A stretch of 64,000 bases of DNA. It comes from Siphlonurus alternatus (taxonomy: Eukaryota > Arthropoda > Insecta > Ephemeroptera > Siphlonuridae). The notes below the pieces were generated by a model. It was not told the DNA's origin. It saw nothing but the letters and a program-made list of their open reading frames with translations, and searched no databases. Made by a program: the position numbers and the translations under genes. Shown one piece after another: positions 50,901 through 61,900 of the stretch (its first letter is position 1; each line of letters begins with the position of its first letter). The stretch spans positions 23,313,971-23,377,970 of the forward strand of contig OX463785.1 of NCBI GenBank assembly GCA_949825025.1, written 5' to 3'.

Positions 50901-53280
50901 TAGATATTATTAATTTCATACATTATATTTTACCATAAAGATTTTATTTTCATGCGGCATATTAAAGGATGAATCTCAGTAGGTTGAGATCTCGCAATCG
51001 TACCGCCTGAATGCAACAAGACTTGCATGGGACTTAGAACTCACCATCAATAGGTGGTATAAAAATTTTGAAGCGAATCTGTCTTATCAGTTTTGTGAAA
51101 ACTGAGGTAGAAGTTTAACATTGGCCTTATGGACGGAAACCGGAAATGGAACTGTTGTAAGAAAACTCCCAGACTGAATTTGCTCAAACCATAAGCGATT
51201 AAGTTTTAGAACATTCTCGATTTTTTAAAATTAATTTCAATAGATTCGTTTGCAGGGAAATATTCTTTGACTCCAGCAGTAACTGAGATTCATCGTTAAT
51301 AAGAATTAAATATGTTTACAACTAACAACTAAATACAAAAATTATTTAAATTAAAATTTAAAGTTTAACAAACTACACTATAAAAAATATTTCTTTTTAT
51401 TTTTTTAATTAATATACTTGTTTTTATGTTTTAAATTAATATGATATTGTTATATATAATGGTTATATAAAAGGGAGGTGTGGCGCAGTGCGCTTGACCG
51501 GGTCTCGTCAGATCACCGAAGTCAAGCAACGCCGCGCGTGGTTAGTAGTTGGATGGGTGACCATTTTCAACAAAAACCACGGTTCCCACCCAGGGGTAAA
51601 ACGTTTCGCTTTTCACTATGTGGTTCCCTTGGCTTTGGACCATTGCACTTCCGGTTCATTGACAAAAGCTGTAGCGTCCATCCTGGCTGAGGTTTCCACG
51701 TTTCCCTCAGCCGCAGGCAAATGCCGGGATGGATTTGCAAGGCCGTGGCCGCCCTCGTTCCAGAAGAGCCCGCGAAACGCTCAAGTTAGGGTTTCGGAAG
51801 GTTCGGGGTTTCAAAGTAGTATGTAATTAGTAAATAGAAGTACCCAATAGGGTTTGATTAAAAACTAAAAAAAAAAAATATATAAATTTAAAATTATATC
51901 AATGAAAAAAGAGGAAATCTATATGATTTGTCGTTGGGCACGGTTCCTTCTATACTTTTAAGCTAAAAATAATACAGAATGATTTTGGGGGTTTTAAAAG
52001 CTTCAAATTAATATTAAATTTTGACTACATAATTTTTGGGAGTACATTAAAAATTATCAATAAGTAGGTTGTCCATTAATTAAAGACAAAATTAACACTG
52101 CAGGTTCTCCATTAACTATAACTAATGTAACGTCCTTGAACTGACCTTGATCTTACGACCGTCGATGGTCTCCTCGTCAATCTCCTCCCCCAGCTTGAAG
52201 GTGAGCACCTGGCTCTTCAGGTTGGACGAGATGTTGAGGCTGTACACCCCCCCGCTTTCCGTCAGGGTGATGTTCGAGGTGGTGGCGCTCGCGATCTTCC
52301 GCTTCTCCTCGGCCACTCCTGGACAACACAACGTACGGGGAATTTAGTTTATTGTAACATAGGAGATTAGAGGGGAAAATGGACATTGCTTTATATATTA
52401 GTGTATATAATGTCTATATTGTTAAAGATATCAATTGGTCTAAAATATTATATTAAATGATATTAACTAACTTTCGTCACTGCAATGTAACCTACAGCAG
52501 GATTTCAAGTAAAAAAATATATATTTCTTTTTTATCTAACCATAAAAAATTACAAAAATTACAAAACGTTTAAAAAAATTATAATTTTTATTGTTAATAT
52601 TTCAAATTAGAACATGTACTTTTTTTAAGTTTTATTATTTTAATAAATAAGTGTAAAATTAATAAATATAACAAAAAGTATGTTTTTTTTTTTATAAATA
52701 CAAATTTCTGAACACTATGTGGTTAAGGCTGATGTATAGGCCACGTATAACTTATATAACCTAATAATAAATATCATCAGCTATAAATGAATAATAAATA
52801 GATAATATTATATCACAATGCATTTTAAATTAAAATGCGTACATAAACACAAAACGTAAACTTAAATAAATTCATATAGAAGTACAAAGATTACTTACTT
52901 ACTTAAGAAAGTGTTATGTATTTTAAAAGTTATATATTATTAAAATTACAAATATGAAATACTTTCTCACAATAGATTTATTTCTCGTGTGAGTGTTTGA
53001 ATTGTTTGGAATTTACTATTTTAAATTGAATGAAGATGTATATTATTTCAATTTCATAAAATATGTCTAAAGCCGATACACACGATAAAATTTTTCCTTT
53101 CAAGAAAATTTCAACTCCAATTATTTGTATATGGAGATGAAATTTTCTTGCTAGGAAAAATTGTGTGCAAAATTGTATCGTGTAATATCGTCTTAATTAA
53201 ATCTCACCTAGAGCTTGCATGTACTCATCAAAGTTCTCGCTGGACTCGAGAGTGTACGTCTTGCCAAGGAAAGCTGCCAT
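47933..53280 (-). CDS. FABP: FABP paralogue 6, complete four-exon gene
   Basis: Complete FABP-family protein of 130 residues. Exons: 53208-53280, 52146-52318, 50661-50759, 47933-47980 (stop TGA; shortest last exon, 48 bp). Exon 1 reads MAAFLGKTYTLESSENFDEY and ends MQAL rather than MKAL. Exon 2 starts VAEEKRKIASAT, so the RKMGN segment conserved in the sisters is replaced; it ends GEEIDEETIDGRKIK. Exon 3 has VVTRDF (Arg106). Exon 4 reads VLKLGDVVCTRIFKA with Arg126 and Phe128. Coding exons are GC-rich with strong C/G third positions, as expected of a well-expressed gene. A nearly intact 5S-headed SINE lies in intron 2. Confidence 0.95.
47981..50660. other. Intron 3 of gene 6
   Basis: AT-rich; holds the foldback at 48643-48822 and otherwise nothing recognised. 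Confidence 0.5.
48643..48822. mobile_element. Foldback with GGGGACATTCACAAAG ends
   Basis: Ends ATGGGGGACATTCACAAAG and complement. The arms include TTTAGCCCCGATTTTTAACC and TAGCACCATGTTTAGCACC. The ends match 33130-33273 while the interior is unrelated. Confidence 0.75.
51472..51877 (+). mobile_element. SINE with a 5S rRNA-derived head, near full length
   Basis: About 51489-51562 resembles eukaryotic 5S rRNA through its internal promoter (GTCTCGTCAGATCACCGAAG, then GGTTAGTAGTTGGATGGGTG). The body contains TGGCTGAGGTTTCCACG and CCTCAGCCGCAGGCAAATGC and the 3' end reads ACCCAATAGGGTTTGATTAA followed by poly-A. TATATAAA on both sides (51464-51471, 51878-51885) may be the target duplication. 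In intron 2 of gene 6, antisense to the gene. Confidence 0.85.
53083..53190. repeat. 108-bp foldback in gene 6 intron 1
   Basis: CACACGATAAAATTTTTCCT and AGGAAAAATTGTGTGCAAAA, with an inner AAGAAAATTTCAACTCCA / TGGAGATGAAATTTTCTT pair; 18 bp from the exon 1 donor. Confidence 0.65.
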
Positions 53281-53350
53281 GGTGATCTGAGGTGGTCTGT
53301 GATGTGCAAGGGACGAGATCGCAGTGTGAAGAGTGACAAATTGCCTCTCA

Positions 53351-53357
53351 ATTTATA
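53351..53357 (-). promoter_or_regulatory. TATA box of gene 6
   Basis: TATAAAT on the minus strand, 71-77 bp upstream of the gene 6 ATG, embedded in GC-richer DNA, predicting a leader of about 45 nt. Confidence 0.6.
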
Positions 53358-53408
53358 ACAACGCCAGGAAGGTGCAGCGGAGGGAGAGGCCGGGGAAGTG
53401 CAATTGTC

Positions 53409-53415
53409 AGATAAG
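53409..53415 (+). promoter_or_regulatory. GATA motif upstream of gene 6
   Basis: AGATAAG on the plus strand, about 52 bp upstream of the gene 6 TATA box. It is in the opposite orientation to the sister genes and further from the ATG (129-135 bp). Confidence 0.5.
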
Positions 53416-53879
53416 ACGTGGATATAACGGTCGTAAAGTCAGCGAGGGGGTGTTCCTGATATGACTCAAAGTGCATGTCATCTTGACATTATGACACAAA
53501 ATTTACACTAAAATTATAAAAGGGTTAGAAATATTCTTTAAATAAATTTTTTTAGGTGTTGGTTTCAATTGTAATGTAATTTAAAGGTGAACTAAATGTT
53601 TTATTCAGTTGCAATATGATTTCAATAAACTAAATATTGTTTAAATTAATAAGTAAATAATATAAATATGCCGTTATAATTTTTATGAGCTCTCTATCCC
53701 TTATATTTATTTTGTCTTTTTTATCTTGACTTTCTTATCCCATGTTCAATTTTTATTTTACTAGTAATTACGTATTTTTTATTTTTATTATTTTTCTTAG
53801 TTCATTTGAATCTGTACATATATGGTAGTTCATATTTCACATATTTTCAAATAGTTCAGTATTAGATTTTATTATTTTT

Positions 53880-54208
53880 TTTTAGTTTTTAATCAAACCC
53901 TATTGGGTACTTCTATTTACTAATTACATACTACTTTGAAACCCCGAACCTTCCGAAATCCTAACTTGAGCGTTTCGCGAGCTCTTCCGGAACAGGGGCG
54001 GCCACGGCCTTGCAAATCCATCCCGGCATTTGCCTGCGGCTGAGGGAAACGTGGAAACCTCAGCCAGGATGGACGCTACAGCTTTTGTCAATGAACCGGA
54101 ATCACATAGTGGAAAAGCGCAACGTTTTACCCCTGGGTGGGAAACGTGGTTTTTATTGAAAATGGTCACCCATCCAACTACTAACCACGCGCGGCGTTGC
54201 TTGACTTT
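53880..54208 (-). mobile_element. Second copy of the 5S-headed SINE, 5'-truncated
   Basis: Nearly identical to the copy at 51472-51877, starting within the 5S head at AAGTCAAGCAACGCC, with one internal deletion of about 28 bp. It lies 600 bp upstream of gene 6. Confidence 0.85.
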
Positions 54209-54825
54209 ATTATTATATTATATACTCGTGTACGAAAGGGAGTATACTAGATTGTTGGAAAATTAAATTACATTTTTATTTTTATAATAATTAAAAAATG
54301 TATTATTTTTTATTTATAATTTCTAAATATTTATTTATTTTGTTTATATTTTGCAAATGTTTATAAAAAGAATTTGATAAATTTTTAGGTAAATTAAAAT
54401 TATATTAAGTTGGTTAAATTGGTAGTTTTTAAAAAATTATTTTATACATAATATAATACTATTTTGCTTCGAAATTTGATAAACATTTGAAATAAATAAT
54501 CAATTTTCCGTACACAAAGGTAACAGGTAAAATATAAACAAATGTCATTTTTATTGAAAATTTTCTAAATGATGTTACAGAACGAAGACAAATAAGCTAT
54601 TTCGTTCGCACATTTGTTACAAATAAACTCCCTGAAGTATTGTTAACATTATTAATATTATTATTAATTATTATTATCATACATAATAATTATTATATTA
54701 TAATTAATAATTATAATATTGAACTCGATTGTTTTTGAAATAGTAGTCTTAGATTTTCAATGTTCCTTTGAGTTATATCATATATATATATTTTTTTTTT
54801 ACAAGGATACACCCCTAAGAGCTTA

Positions 54826-55050
54826 CAGCTCGCGGCGGGGTACTGGGTAGGGATAAGGTAGGGAACGGATAGTGGCCACGGCCTGCATGCTTACGCGTCC
54901 CAGCATTCGCTGAGGTGAGACTGAGGGAACCGTGGAAAACCTCAGTCAGGACGGACACCTCTACTTTTTCTCAATGGACCAAAGCGATGTCCAAAGCCTG
55001 GGGAACCACACACAAGTGCAACTTTGAACCCGAAATTTTCAAGGATGGAG
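54826..55050 (-). mobile_element. Diverged relative of the 5S-headed SINE body
   Basis: The plus strand shows GTGGCCACGGCCTGCATGC, ACTGAGGGAACCGTGGAAAA and CCTCAGTCAGGACGGAC, collinear with the body of the copy at 53880-54208. It is clearly older. Confidence 0.55.
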
Positions 55051-57164
55051 TGGTTCTAGAATTTTGAAACTTTACACACAACAATATAAGGGGTTTAAAA
55101 ATTATGCATGAGGTTTGAAAACATCAAGAAAAAACTACTTCAATTGAATTTTACAATGATCTGGCAAATGGGATGTGGATATGGATATGGGATATTCTTC
55201 GCGCGCTTCGCAGTGCACTCAGGCCTTGTGTATATAGCGACAGTGGATAATCATACTAATAATAGAGAATAATCTAATACATATATATAATATATATTTC
55301 GAGTAAATTTATGTTAAGTGTACATAAACCTCTCTTTTATAAATAAAAATTATAAAAATAATAGGTGCCTCGACCAAGATTAGAATTTTGTTTTTGCCTC
55401 TGCTCCTTGTGTTTGTAGATGATTCATCGTCTCTTCTACCTCAGCAGAGGTAGTGGCAAAATTTAACGTCAAAATTTAAAAATAAAAACATTTAAAAATA
55501 AAAACATTTAAAATATTTAATAATTTCAATACGAATTGTATATATCATTTTATTTTTACTAAATTATTTGTAAAATATACTGTACAATATAATGGTTTGA
55601 TCACTTTGTCAATTTATATAAAATGTATATTGTAATTGAAATTTATATTTAAAATAAAATGGTAAAATAATAAAAAATTATTTATTTATTAAAACTTATT
55701 TGTTTAATTTGTGTATACACTATTTTAACAAAAAAAATTGGCCGGAGTGAATAAACGATAAATGCTGGGCACATTAATTAATGAAAGACTATTAAGATTA
55801 TACGAAGTAATTATAATAATTTATACCATACAAAATTTTATTAATGATAAACGAAATTATCCTATCGTTCGTATTTATTACAAATACGTTCAGCAGTTGG
55901 AGGATCACGATCTTTAACACAAAAAATTATTTTTGTGTCATAATTCCATAACTTAAATTCCAATTCCCAAGGTATAAAAAAATAAATATATTCTTAAAAT
56001 TTAGAGCAGTGTCTTTTATCCTGTTCTCTATATCTTTACGTAATATTGATCTTGATTTTTAAAACTCCCTTTTGATGAGCTTTATAATTTCTGACTACTT
56101 GATGAGTATTATTTATTATAGATAACAAAAAGTTTGCAACATGATGTGTTTGCTGGAATATATTATCTGACAATTCTAAGATTTGTTAATGGCAGCTGAT
56201 AACGGAACTAATGTTATCTTTTACATTATACTCCTGTGAAATAGCGAGTGAGAAAGGTGAGTCTCTTGACTTGCTGGACTGAGAAAACCATGGAAACTTC
56301 AGTCAGGAAGGACAATCTTTATCATGGAACCAAATACTGGAAAAACAAAAAAGTGCATCGTGTAGAAGGGAGATGAATTTACATTTTATCTCTGGAAGGG
56401 ATCAGCGTTATTTTTAATTTCATTGTTAATAAATAATAGTTAATTTTTTGCCGGCAAATTACATCATTTATTATATATATCAAAATATGCGGCTAATCTG
56501 CATGTCTCTGCAAATCTAGTTGGGGTAAAATTCGTGCTGTTCTTTATGTGCAATTTTATATATATATAATAAAAAAGGGTGTAGCAGGGATAGTATTAAT
56601 AGTAATATAATGTAGGTACATAATATCAAGTATACGGTTTTTTTCCACTGCGTCTGGGGCATGTTAATAATATATAATCTTTTTTACTGCCCTGATCAAT
56701 ACTTCATGTCATAATTTACAGTAGCTCTTTATCAACTTTTACAACGTTCATATATAGTTTATTGCAGCAGTAATTGAACAGAAAGTCACACTGTTCAAGG
56801 TTTAACTCCTTGCAATTTTTATGCAGCTATACTCTAAGAGCTATTGACGGTTAATTTAATTTTTGAAGAAATTACCAAGCAAGCTGTGCCAATAATTCAA
56901 ATGTTGTTTTCACGAGTAATATATAATGATCAATTTCACTAAACGGGAAACCTATTCAGTTTATTAAAATGAAGCCAGAAATTCAAGATGCAGGATGTAT
57001 ACGTTGCACATTGTACGTTAAGTGACGTACAAAAATATTTATATATTTTTTAATAAATTAAATAATTTATATATTATTGTATAGATTTTAAATTAATATT
57101 TTAATAATTTTGGAACGAACTTTAATTTTTTGCATTTTAAATCTTAAAAAAAAATAAATATTAA
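55051..57164. other. Intergenic region between genes 6 and 7, left part
   Basis: AT-rich with SINE relics; no coding signals recognised. Confidence 0.45.
56230..56390 (-). mobile_element. Old relative of the SINE body
   Basis: GGACTGAGAAAACCATGGAA, CTTCAGTCAGGAAGGAC and ATGGAACCA follow the same order as at 54826-55050; heavily diverged. Confidence 0.4.
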
Positions 57165-57487
57165 AATGAGATATTAGAATGTGAAAATTTTAGTGGCTTA
57201 ATTGAAAGAAGGGGTAAAAATATGGTACTGTGAATTTTTTCAGATTTTTCAGAGACCGGGAACTATTTTTAAAAAATTATAGAAAGTCTGTTTTGATGAC
57301 GTCACAGGCGGCACTCCTTAAGAAAAAGTATAGGGCAGTGCCGCCCGTGACGTCATAAAATAGATTTTCAATAAATTTTTAAAAATAGTTCCCGGTCTCA
57401 GAAAATTCTGAAAAAAATTCACAGTACCATATTTTTACCCCTTCTTTCGATTAAGCCACTAAAATTTTCACATTCTAATATCTCATT
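57165..57487. mobile_element. Foldback MITE with AATGAGATATTAGAATG ends
   Basis: Near-perfect arms about 150 bp long. The ends differ from the other subfamilies but the inner arm CAGATTTTTCAGAGACCGGG and two TGACGTCA boxes are shared. The centre has GGCGGCACT and its complement. Confidence 0.8.
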
Positions 57488-58968
57488 ATAAAATTACATT
57501 TAAAGAATTATGTATTAATATTTATTTCAAAATGTAAAACATTATTAAGTTTGAGAGTTTGTTGGATACTAAATTATTGTTATATTTGAAATAATTAAGT
57601 ACGAGATTAAGAAATGTCATGCCATTTACTTCTTGAAGACTGAAGAGGGATGGGAGTTTTAAAATCTTTTACGAAGGCATAACTTATGATAAAAAAAATC
57701 AGAAATAACTGCCTCAAGAATTAAATCTCTTGAGTTACTGAAAATTCTCATACCTATTTTTATTTGATGAGTGCATAGATGAGAGCAAAGTATTAGAAAT
57801 ATAATGATCAGAAGTCACTGGATGCTCTGATAAAATAAGTCATCCTACCTCCAGCACAGAGCAAGATGTTAAAATAGTCACTTTTTAAACATAAAAATTG
57901 TTCTTATATAAATCTCATTGTTTATATTAATAATTGACATTTGACATTGATAAGAAATTGTCTGGTTCAGAAATTGGACCGTTGGTGACAATTATATTAT
58001 TATATTTCTATATTCACTGCACGACTCTGTGAACCCGACGCATTGCATTCAAATGCATGGATGTTGAAATTTAGATACATTTTATTTATTACAAAAAATA
58101 TACGAAATAACTTTTGTAAAAACAATTTAAAAAGTAAAGTTCGTATTTTTTTAAATAATAAATCAATAATATAACATTACAAAATAATATTTTATTATTT
58201 ATTAAACTTTCTTTACATATATTTTTGATGATACTTTTAAACTAATTTTTTATACAATGCAATTAAACTTTTTAGATCAAATCATTAAACTGAAGAAAAT
58301 TAAACAATTATTAATTCTTATCAAATTTTTAATTTTACTAATTCTTTTCAATCAGTGAAGTGAGAAAAATACGATATTAATTAAATTATTTAATGTTGAA
58401 TTTAGCTATTCTTGAACCACCAGAGTGCTACACATTTAATGTTTTTTTTGTCGTTAAGAATTCACCAATGAGGAGAGACGTTACAAACTGTCGACCAATG
58501 GCAGAAGACTTTACAAACACAACAAAAACACATATTAAACGTGACGGGTAGTGTACAAATATGACAAATAAAACTGGAACAGATTGCATGCTGGGAGTGA
58601 TGAAATGAGCACCATCACTGCGCCCGCTAACTGGCAACACTGTAAATTATTGTTACTTCTTCGTTTTTGAGAATATACCCAAACTCTCATAACCAGGTAG
58701 ACTCGGAGATAACTGTGAGTAACCACACCCGAACTCTAACAGTGTTGCCAGATTAGCCAAGTAAGTGAACTGATGGTGCTCACTTCTACACCCATGCATG
58801 CGAAGTGTTCCAATTTTATTGAACATAACTGTACAAGTCCACCGTAATTTAGATGAAAATAAGCTGTTGTTCCATTTCTAGAAATTGTCTTCATTTCCCT
58901 TGAGTAGTTCGTCTCGGGCAAAATTGTGTTGACATAATTCACGTAATTTTAGTTTTTCTTGAAGTTGT
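57488..58968. other. Region downstream of gene 7, nothing recognised
   Basis: AT-rich to about 58400. A GC-richer segment at 58430-58960 has scattered short inverted similarities (GCCAGATTAGCC, TGGCAACACTGT/ACAGTGTTGCCA) but no coding pattern. Confidence 0.45.
58636..58750. repeat. Foldback with TGGCAACACTGT ends
   Basis: TGGCAACACTGTAA near 58631-58644 and AACAGTGTTGCCA near 58738-58750 are inverted, with a weaker inner pairing (ACTCTCATAACC.., GGTAGACTCGG..). Confidence 0.4.
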
Positions 58969-61900
58969 TTATTGGACGAGTTGGTACTTGCGAGTGCAGA
59001 TGATATCCCCAACTGTAAATAACTGTAAACAAAATGTATTAGTTAACAAGTGTGTAAAATTTAAGTATTGTTTGAGAATAACAATCTTAATTATTATAAT
59101 TTAACATGGGAATTTTAATGTCTGCAGATCTCCAAATTTATTTGAGCAATATTTAAAAATAAAGGTTCATTCATACTTTTAATGAAAAAACATCATGCGA
59201 TATTTAACATTATGGGTATATATTATAAAACCATTGGGAAAAAAATGAAGCTAATAAATATAGTAAAAAATTGATATTTGAGTATTTGAGATTGAGAAGA
59301 AAGCTGTTATGATTTTAAATATTTGATAATGTTAAGCTTGAAAAGTATATTAATATGATTTGTGTAATTTTGATTTTATATCCTTTAATTAAAAATCGAA
59401 TGTTTTGTCATTTATTTATTTTTTCTTGGTGCTCGATTTTAAATAATTTTCATCTTTATTCGCTAGTATATAATACTAATTATACTAATACTAATTCCTC
59501 TCTTCTAATTTCCTTCTATTTTGCACAATTTTAGAGGAAAAAATACGAGAATATGTATTTTTCCCCTTTCTTAACTATTCTTAAGCATAAAATTTTAAAA
59601 ATAATTTCTCCATTTCGTCTTCACTTTGAACAAAGAGGAAATAAAATGTATTTTAGAGGTAAAAAGATTAGGTTTAGAAGTTTAAAGGATGAGTTGAAGA
59701 CGTAATATTTCAACTATGGTGACTTTTTCATTTTACAATATTTCCCTCATGAGTACATAAATAATGGCAGGAAATTCACAGTACGGTATGGTTGAAAACA
59801 CATCAAGTTCACGTACCGCTACGATCTCGGTGTCGCTGAAGGTTCTCTCGATGGTGGTGTCCAGATCTCCTTTCTGGCGTTGAGTCAACTTGTTCCCCTC
59901 CACAGTCATCACCGTCTGCAAGGTCAATCAATGTCATCAGGAGCACCACTGAGAGGTACACGTTCTGGCGAGTCAACATTACGCTAATAACATTTATATC
60001 GTGCGCATTGATTCTGCTCGTATTGAATGTACTGTAGTCTTGGAAACTTTAAACTTGCAGCCTTGTTAATCACCTTGCCTCGTAAGAATAACACAGTGAA
60101 TGATGATCAACAAGTCGAAAATTTTTCAAGGTACCTTTCGTGTGGCAACGAGCATTAATGCATTAAATTTGTGTTTTAGAAGGAAGTTGAGGAGCAAAAA
60201 AAAAAAAAAATGAACTTGAGTTTTCATTAATTTATTTGTCATTGGCTCATTGTATTTCTATATTATTATGTATTTTTGTAATAAAGACAGACAGTGGGGT
60301 GTTCTACAGAGACACAAAAACCAGGTCAATTACTATTTTATTATTATTATTATTATTATTTTTGCTTTAACTGAACCCTATCTATGGGTACTTGCCAAAA
60401 TTAAGTGACTGAATTTAACCTCCCGGCTCTTCGTAGACCCTACTTTTGTCGGTCCCTTCCAAACCGGGGCATAATTTGGTACCCTCTATTCATTTCTGCA
60501 ATAAATTTTTTTCAGGTATGTTGTCCATTATGTAGTCAATGTTAGTAGATTAAAAGGAAGGAATTTAAAATGAAAATACGATGCATTTGATTTGTAGCAC
60601 AAAACATGGGGGATTATAATTTAATAAAAGTTACAATATTAAATCGAGTTCTAAGCAGTGCACCAAACCAAATAGGCTAAAATCTATGCCATTTGTAAGA
60701 TCTTTAAGCAGATTAAATGCATTTCGGATATTAAAAGTCACACATAACAAGAATATTAGCAAGAATAAAGATTATTTCACAATTATATTTTCTCATAAAT
60801 ATTCCAGGACTTATTTATTTTATTATATTTCCCTCATCAATACATAAATAACAAGTCAGAGGGAGAGAGAGAGCAAGATTTACAAACAGTCCAATAAGAA
60901 CAAATCGCTTCCTAGAGGAAGCGCAGTGAATCCCTAAAAACTTATATTAACTTAAACTTAACCTAATCTCTATATAAGAACTTGTCTTATTCTGGATTGT
61001 CAGACTACTTATAAAATTACTTGAAGATATTGAAAATTCCCTGAAGTTGATAAAATGACCTTTAATGACCTTACCTTGACCTTGCGGCCGTCAGGGGTGA
61101 CCTCGTCAAACTCCACCCCCTCTTTGAAGGTCATGTCCTGACTCTTCCAGGTGGAGGTTATCCTCAGGGTGTACACTCCATCGTTCTCCATCAACTCCAG
61201 GGTCGATGACGTCATGTTCCCGATCTTCCTCAGGACCATGTTCACACCTGCAATGTGAATTAACAGTAAGTGACAAGAAGATTTAAAGGTATACAGGCCT
61301 CAAATTACAACTTAGACAGACAACTTGAGTGTTGCTCAAGTTTATAATCAACATTCGTATTATTTTTACTTGCGAGCGGTGCGTCTGTGCGAAGTCGCGC
61401 TGTAAAGAAAGTCCTTGCTGACGTCACAACTCACAGCTTGCACCGATTAGCATTGAGTTGTGACGTCATCAAGGACTTTGTGACGTCATCAAGGACTAAA
61501 TTTCTTACTTTGAACTGCGACTTCGCACGGATGCAGCACGCGTGGAAAAAAATGATGCGAATGTTGATTATATACTCTAAGCCCACTTGGTGACTATCTA
61601 ATTTGTAATTTGAGGCCTATATGCCTTTAAACTGATGACGGTATATGGTGAATTTAGTAGTAGGCGCCAAGCAGATTTAATTCCTGATGGAATGTGAAAT
61701 AGATTGGTAATACTGGTAAAAAATACTTTCCCTTTCTTGTTTTTTTAACGCTGCCAATAACGCTACATTTCAGGATTGCATTGATTAGGAACATTAGTTT
61801 TTTCTGAAAACATTAAAATAGTAAGCTGATCTATGATATTTTACTTTAATTTTTTACAAAACATTAGCTTCATAATTAGTATTTACTGCTATTTAGTCAG

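Noticed and set aside
51489..51562. Functional 5S rRNA gene
   Set aside because: Only the head resembles 5S; the 5' and 3' ends of 5S rRNA are missing and the sequence continues into a SINE body.
51478..54266. Frames inside the SINE copies
   Set aside because: They lie in a 5S-headed SINE, which is not protein-coding.
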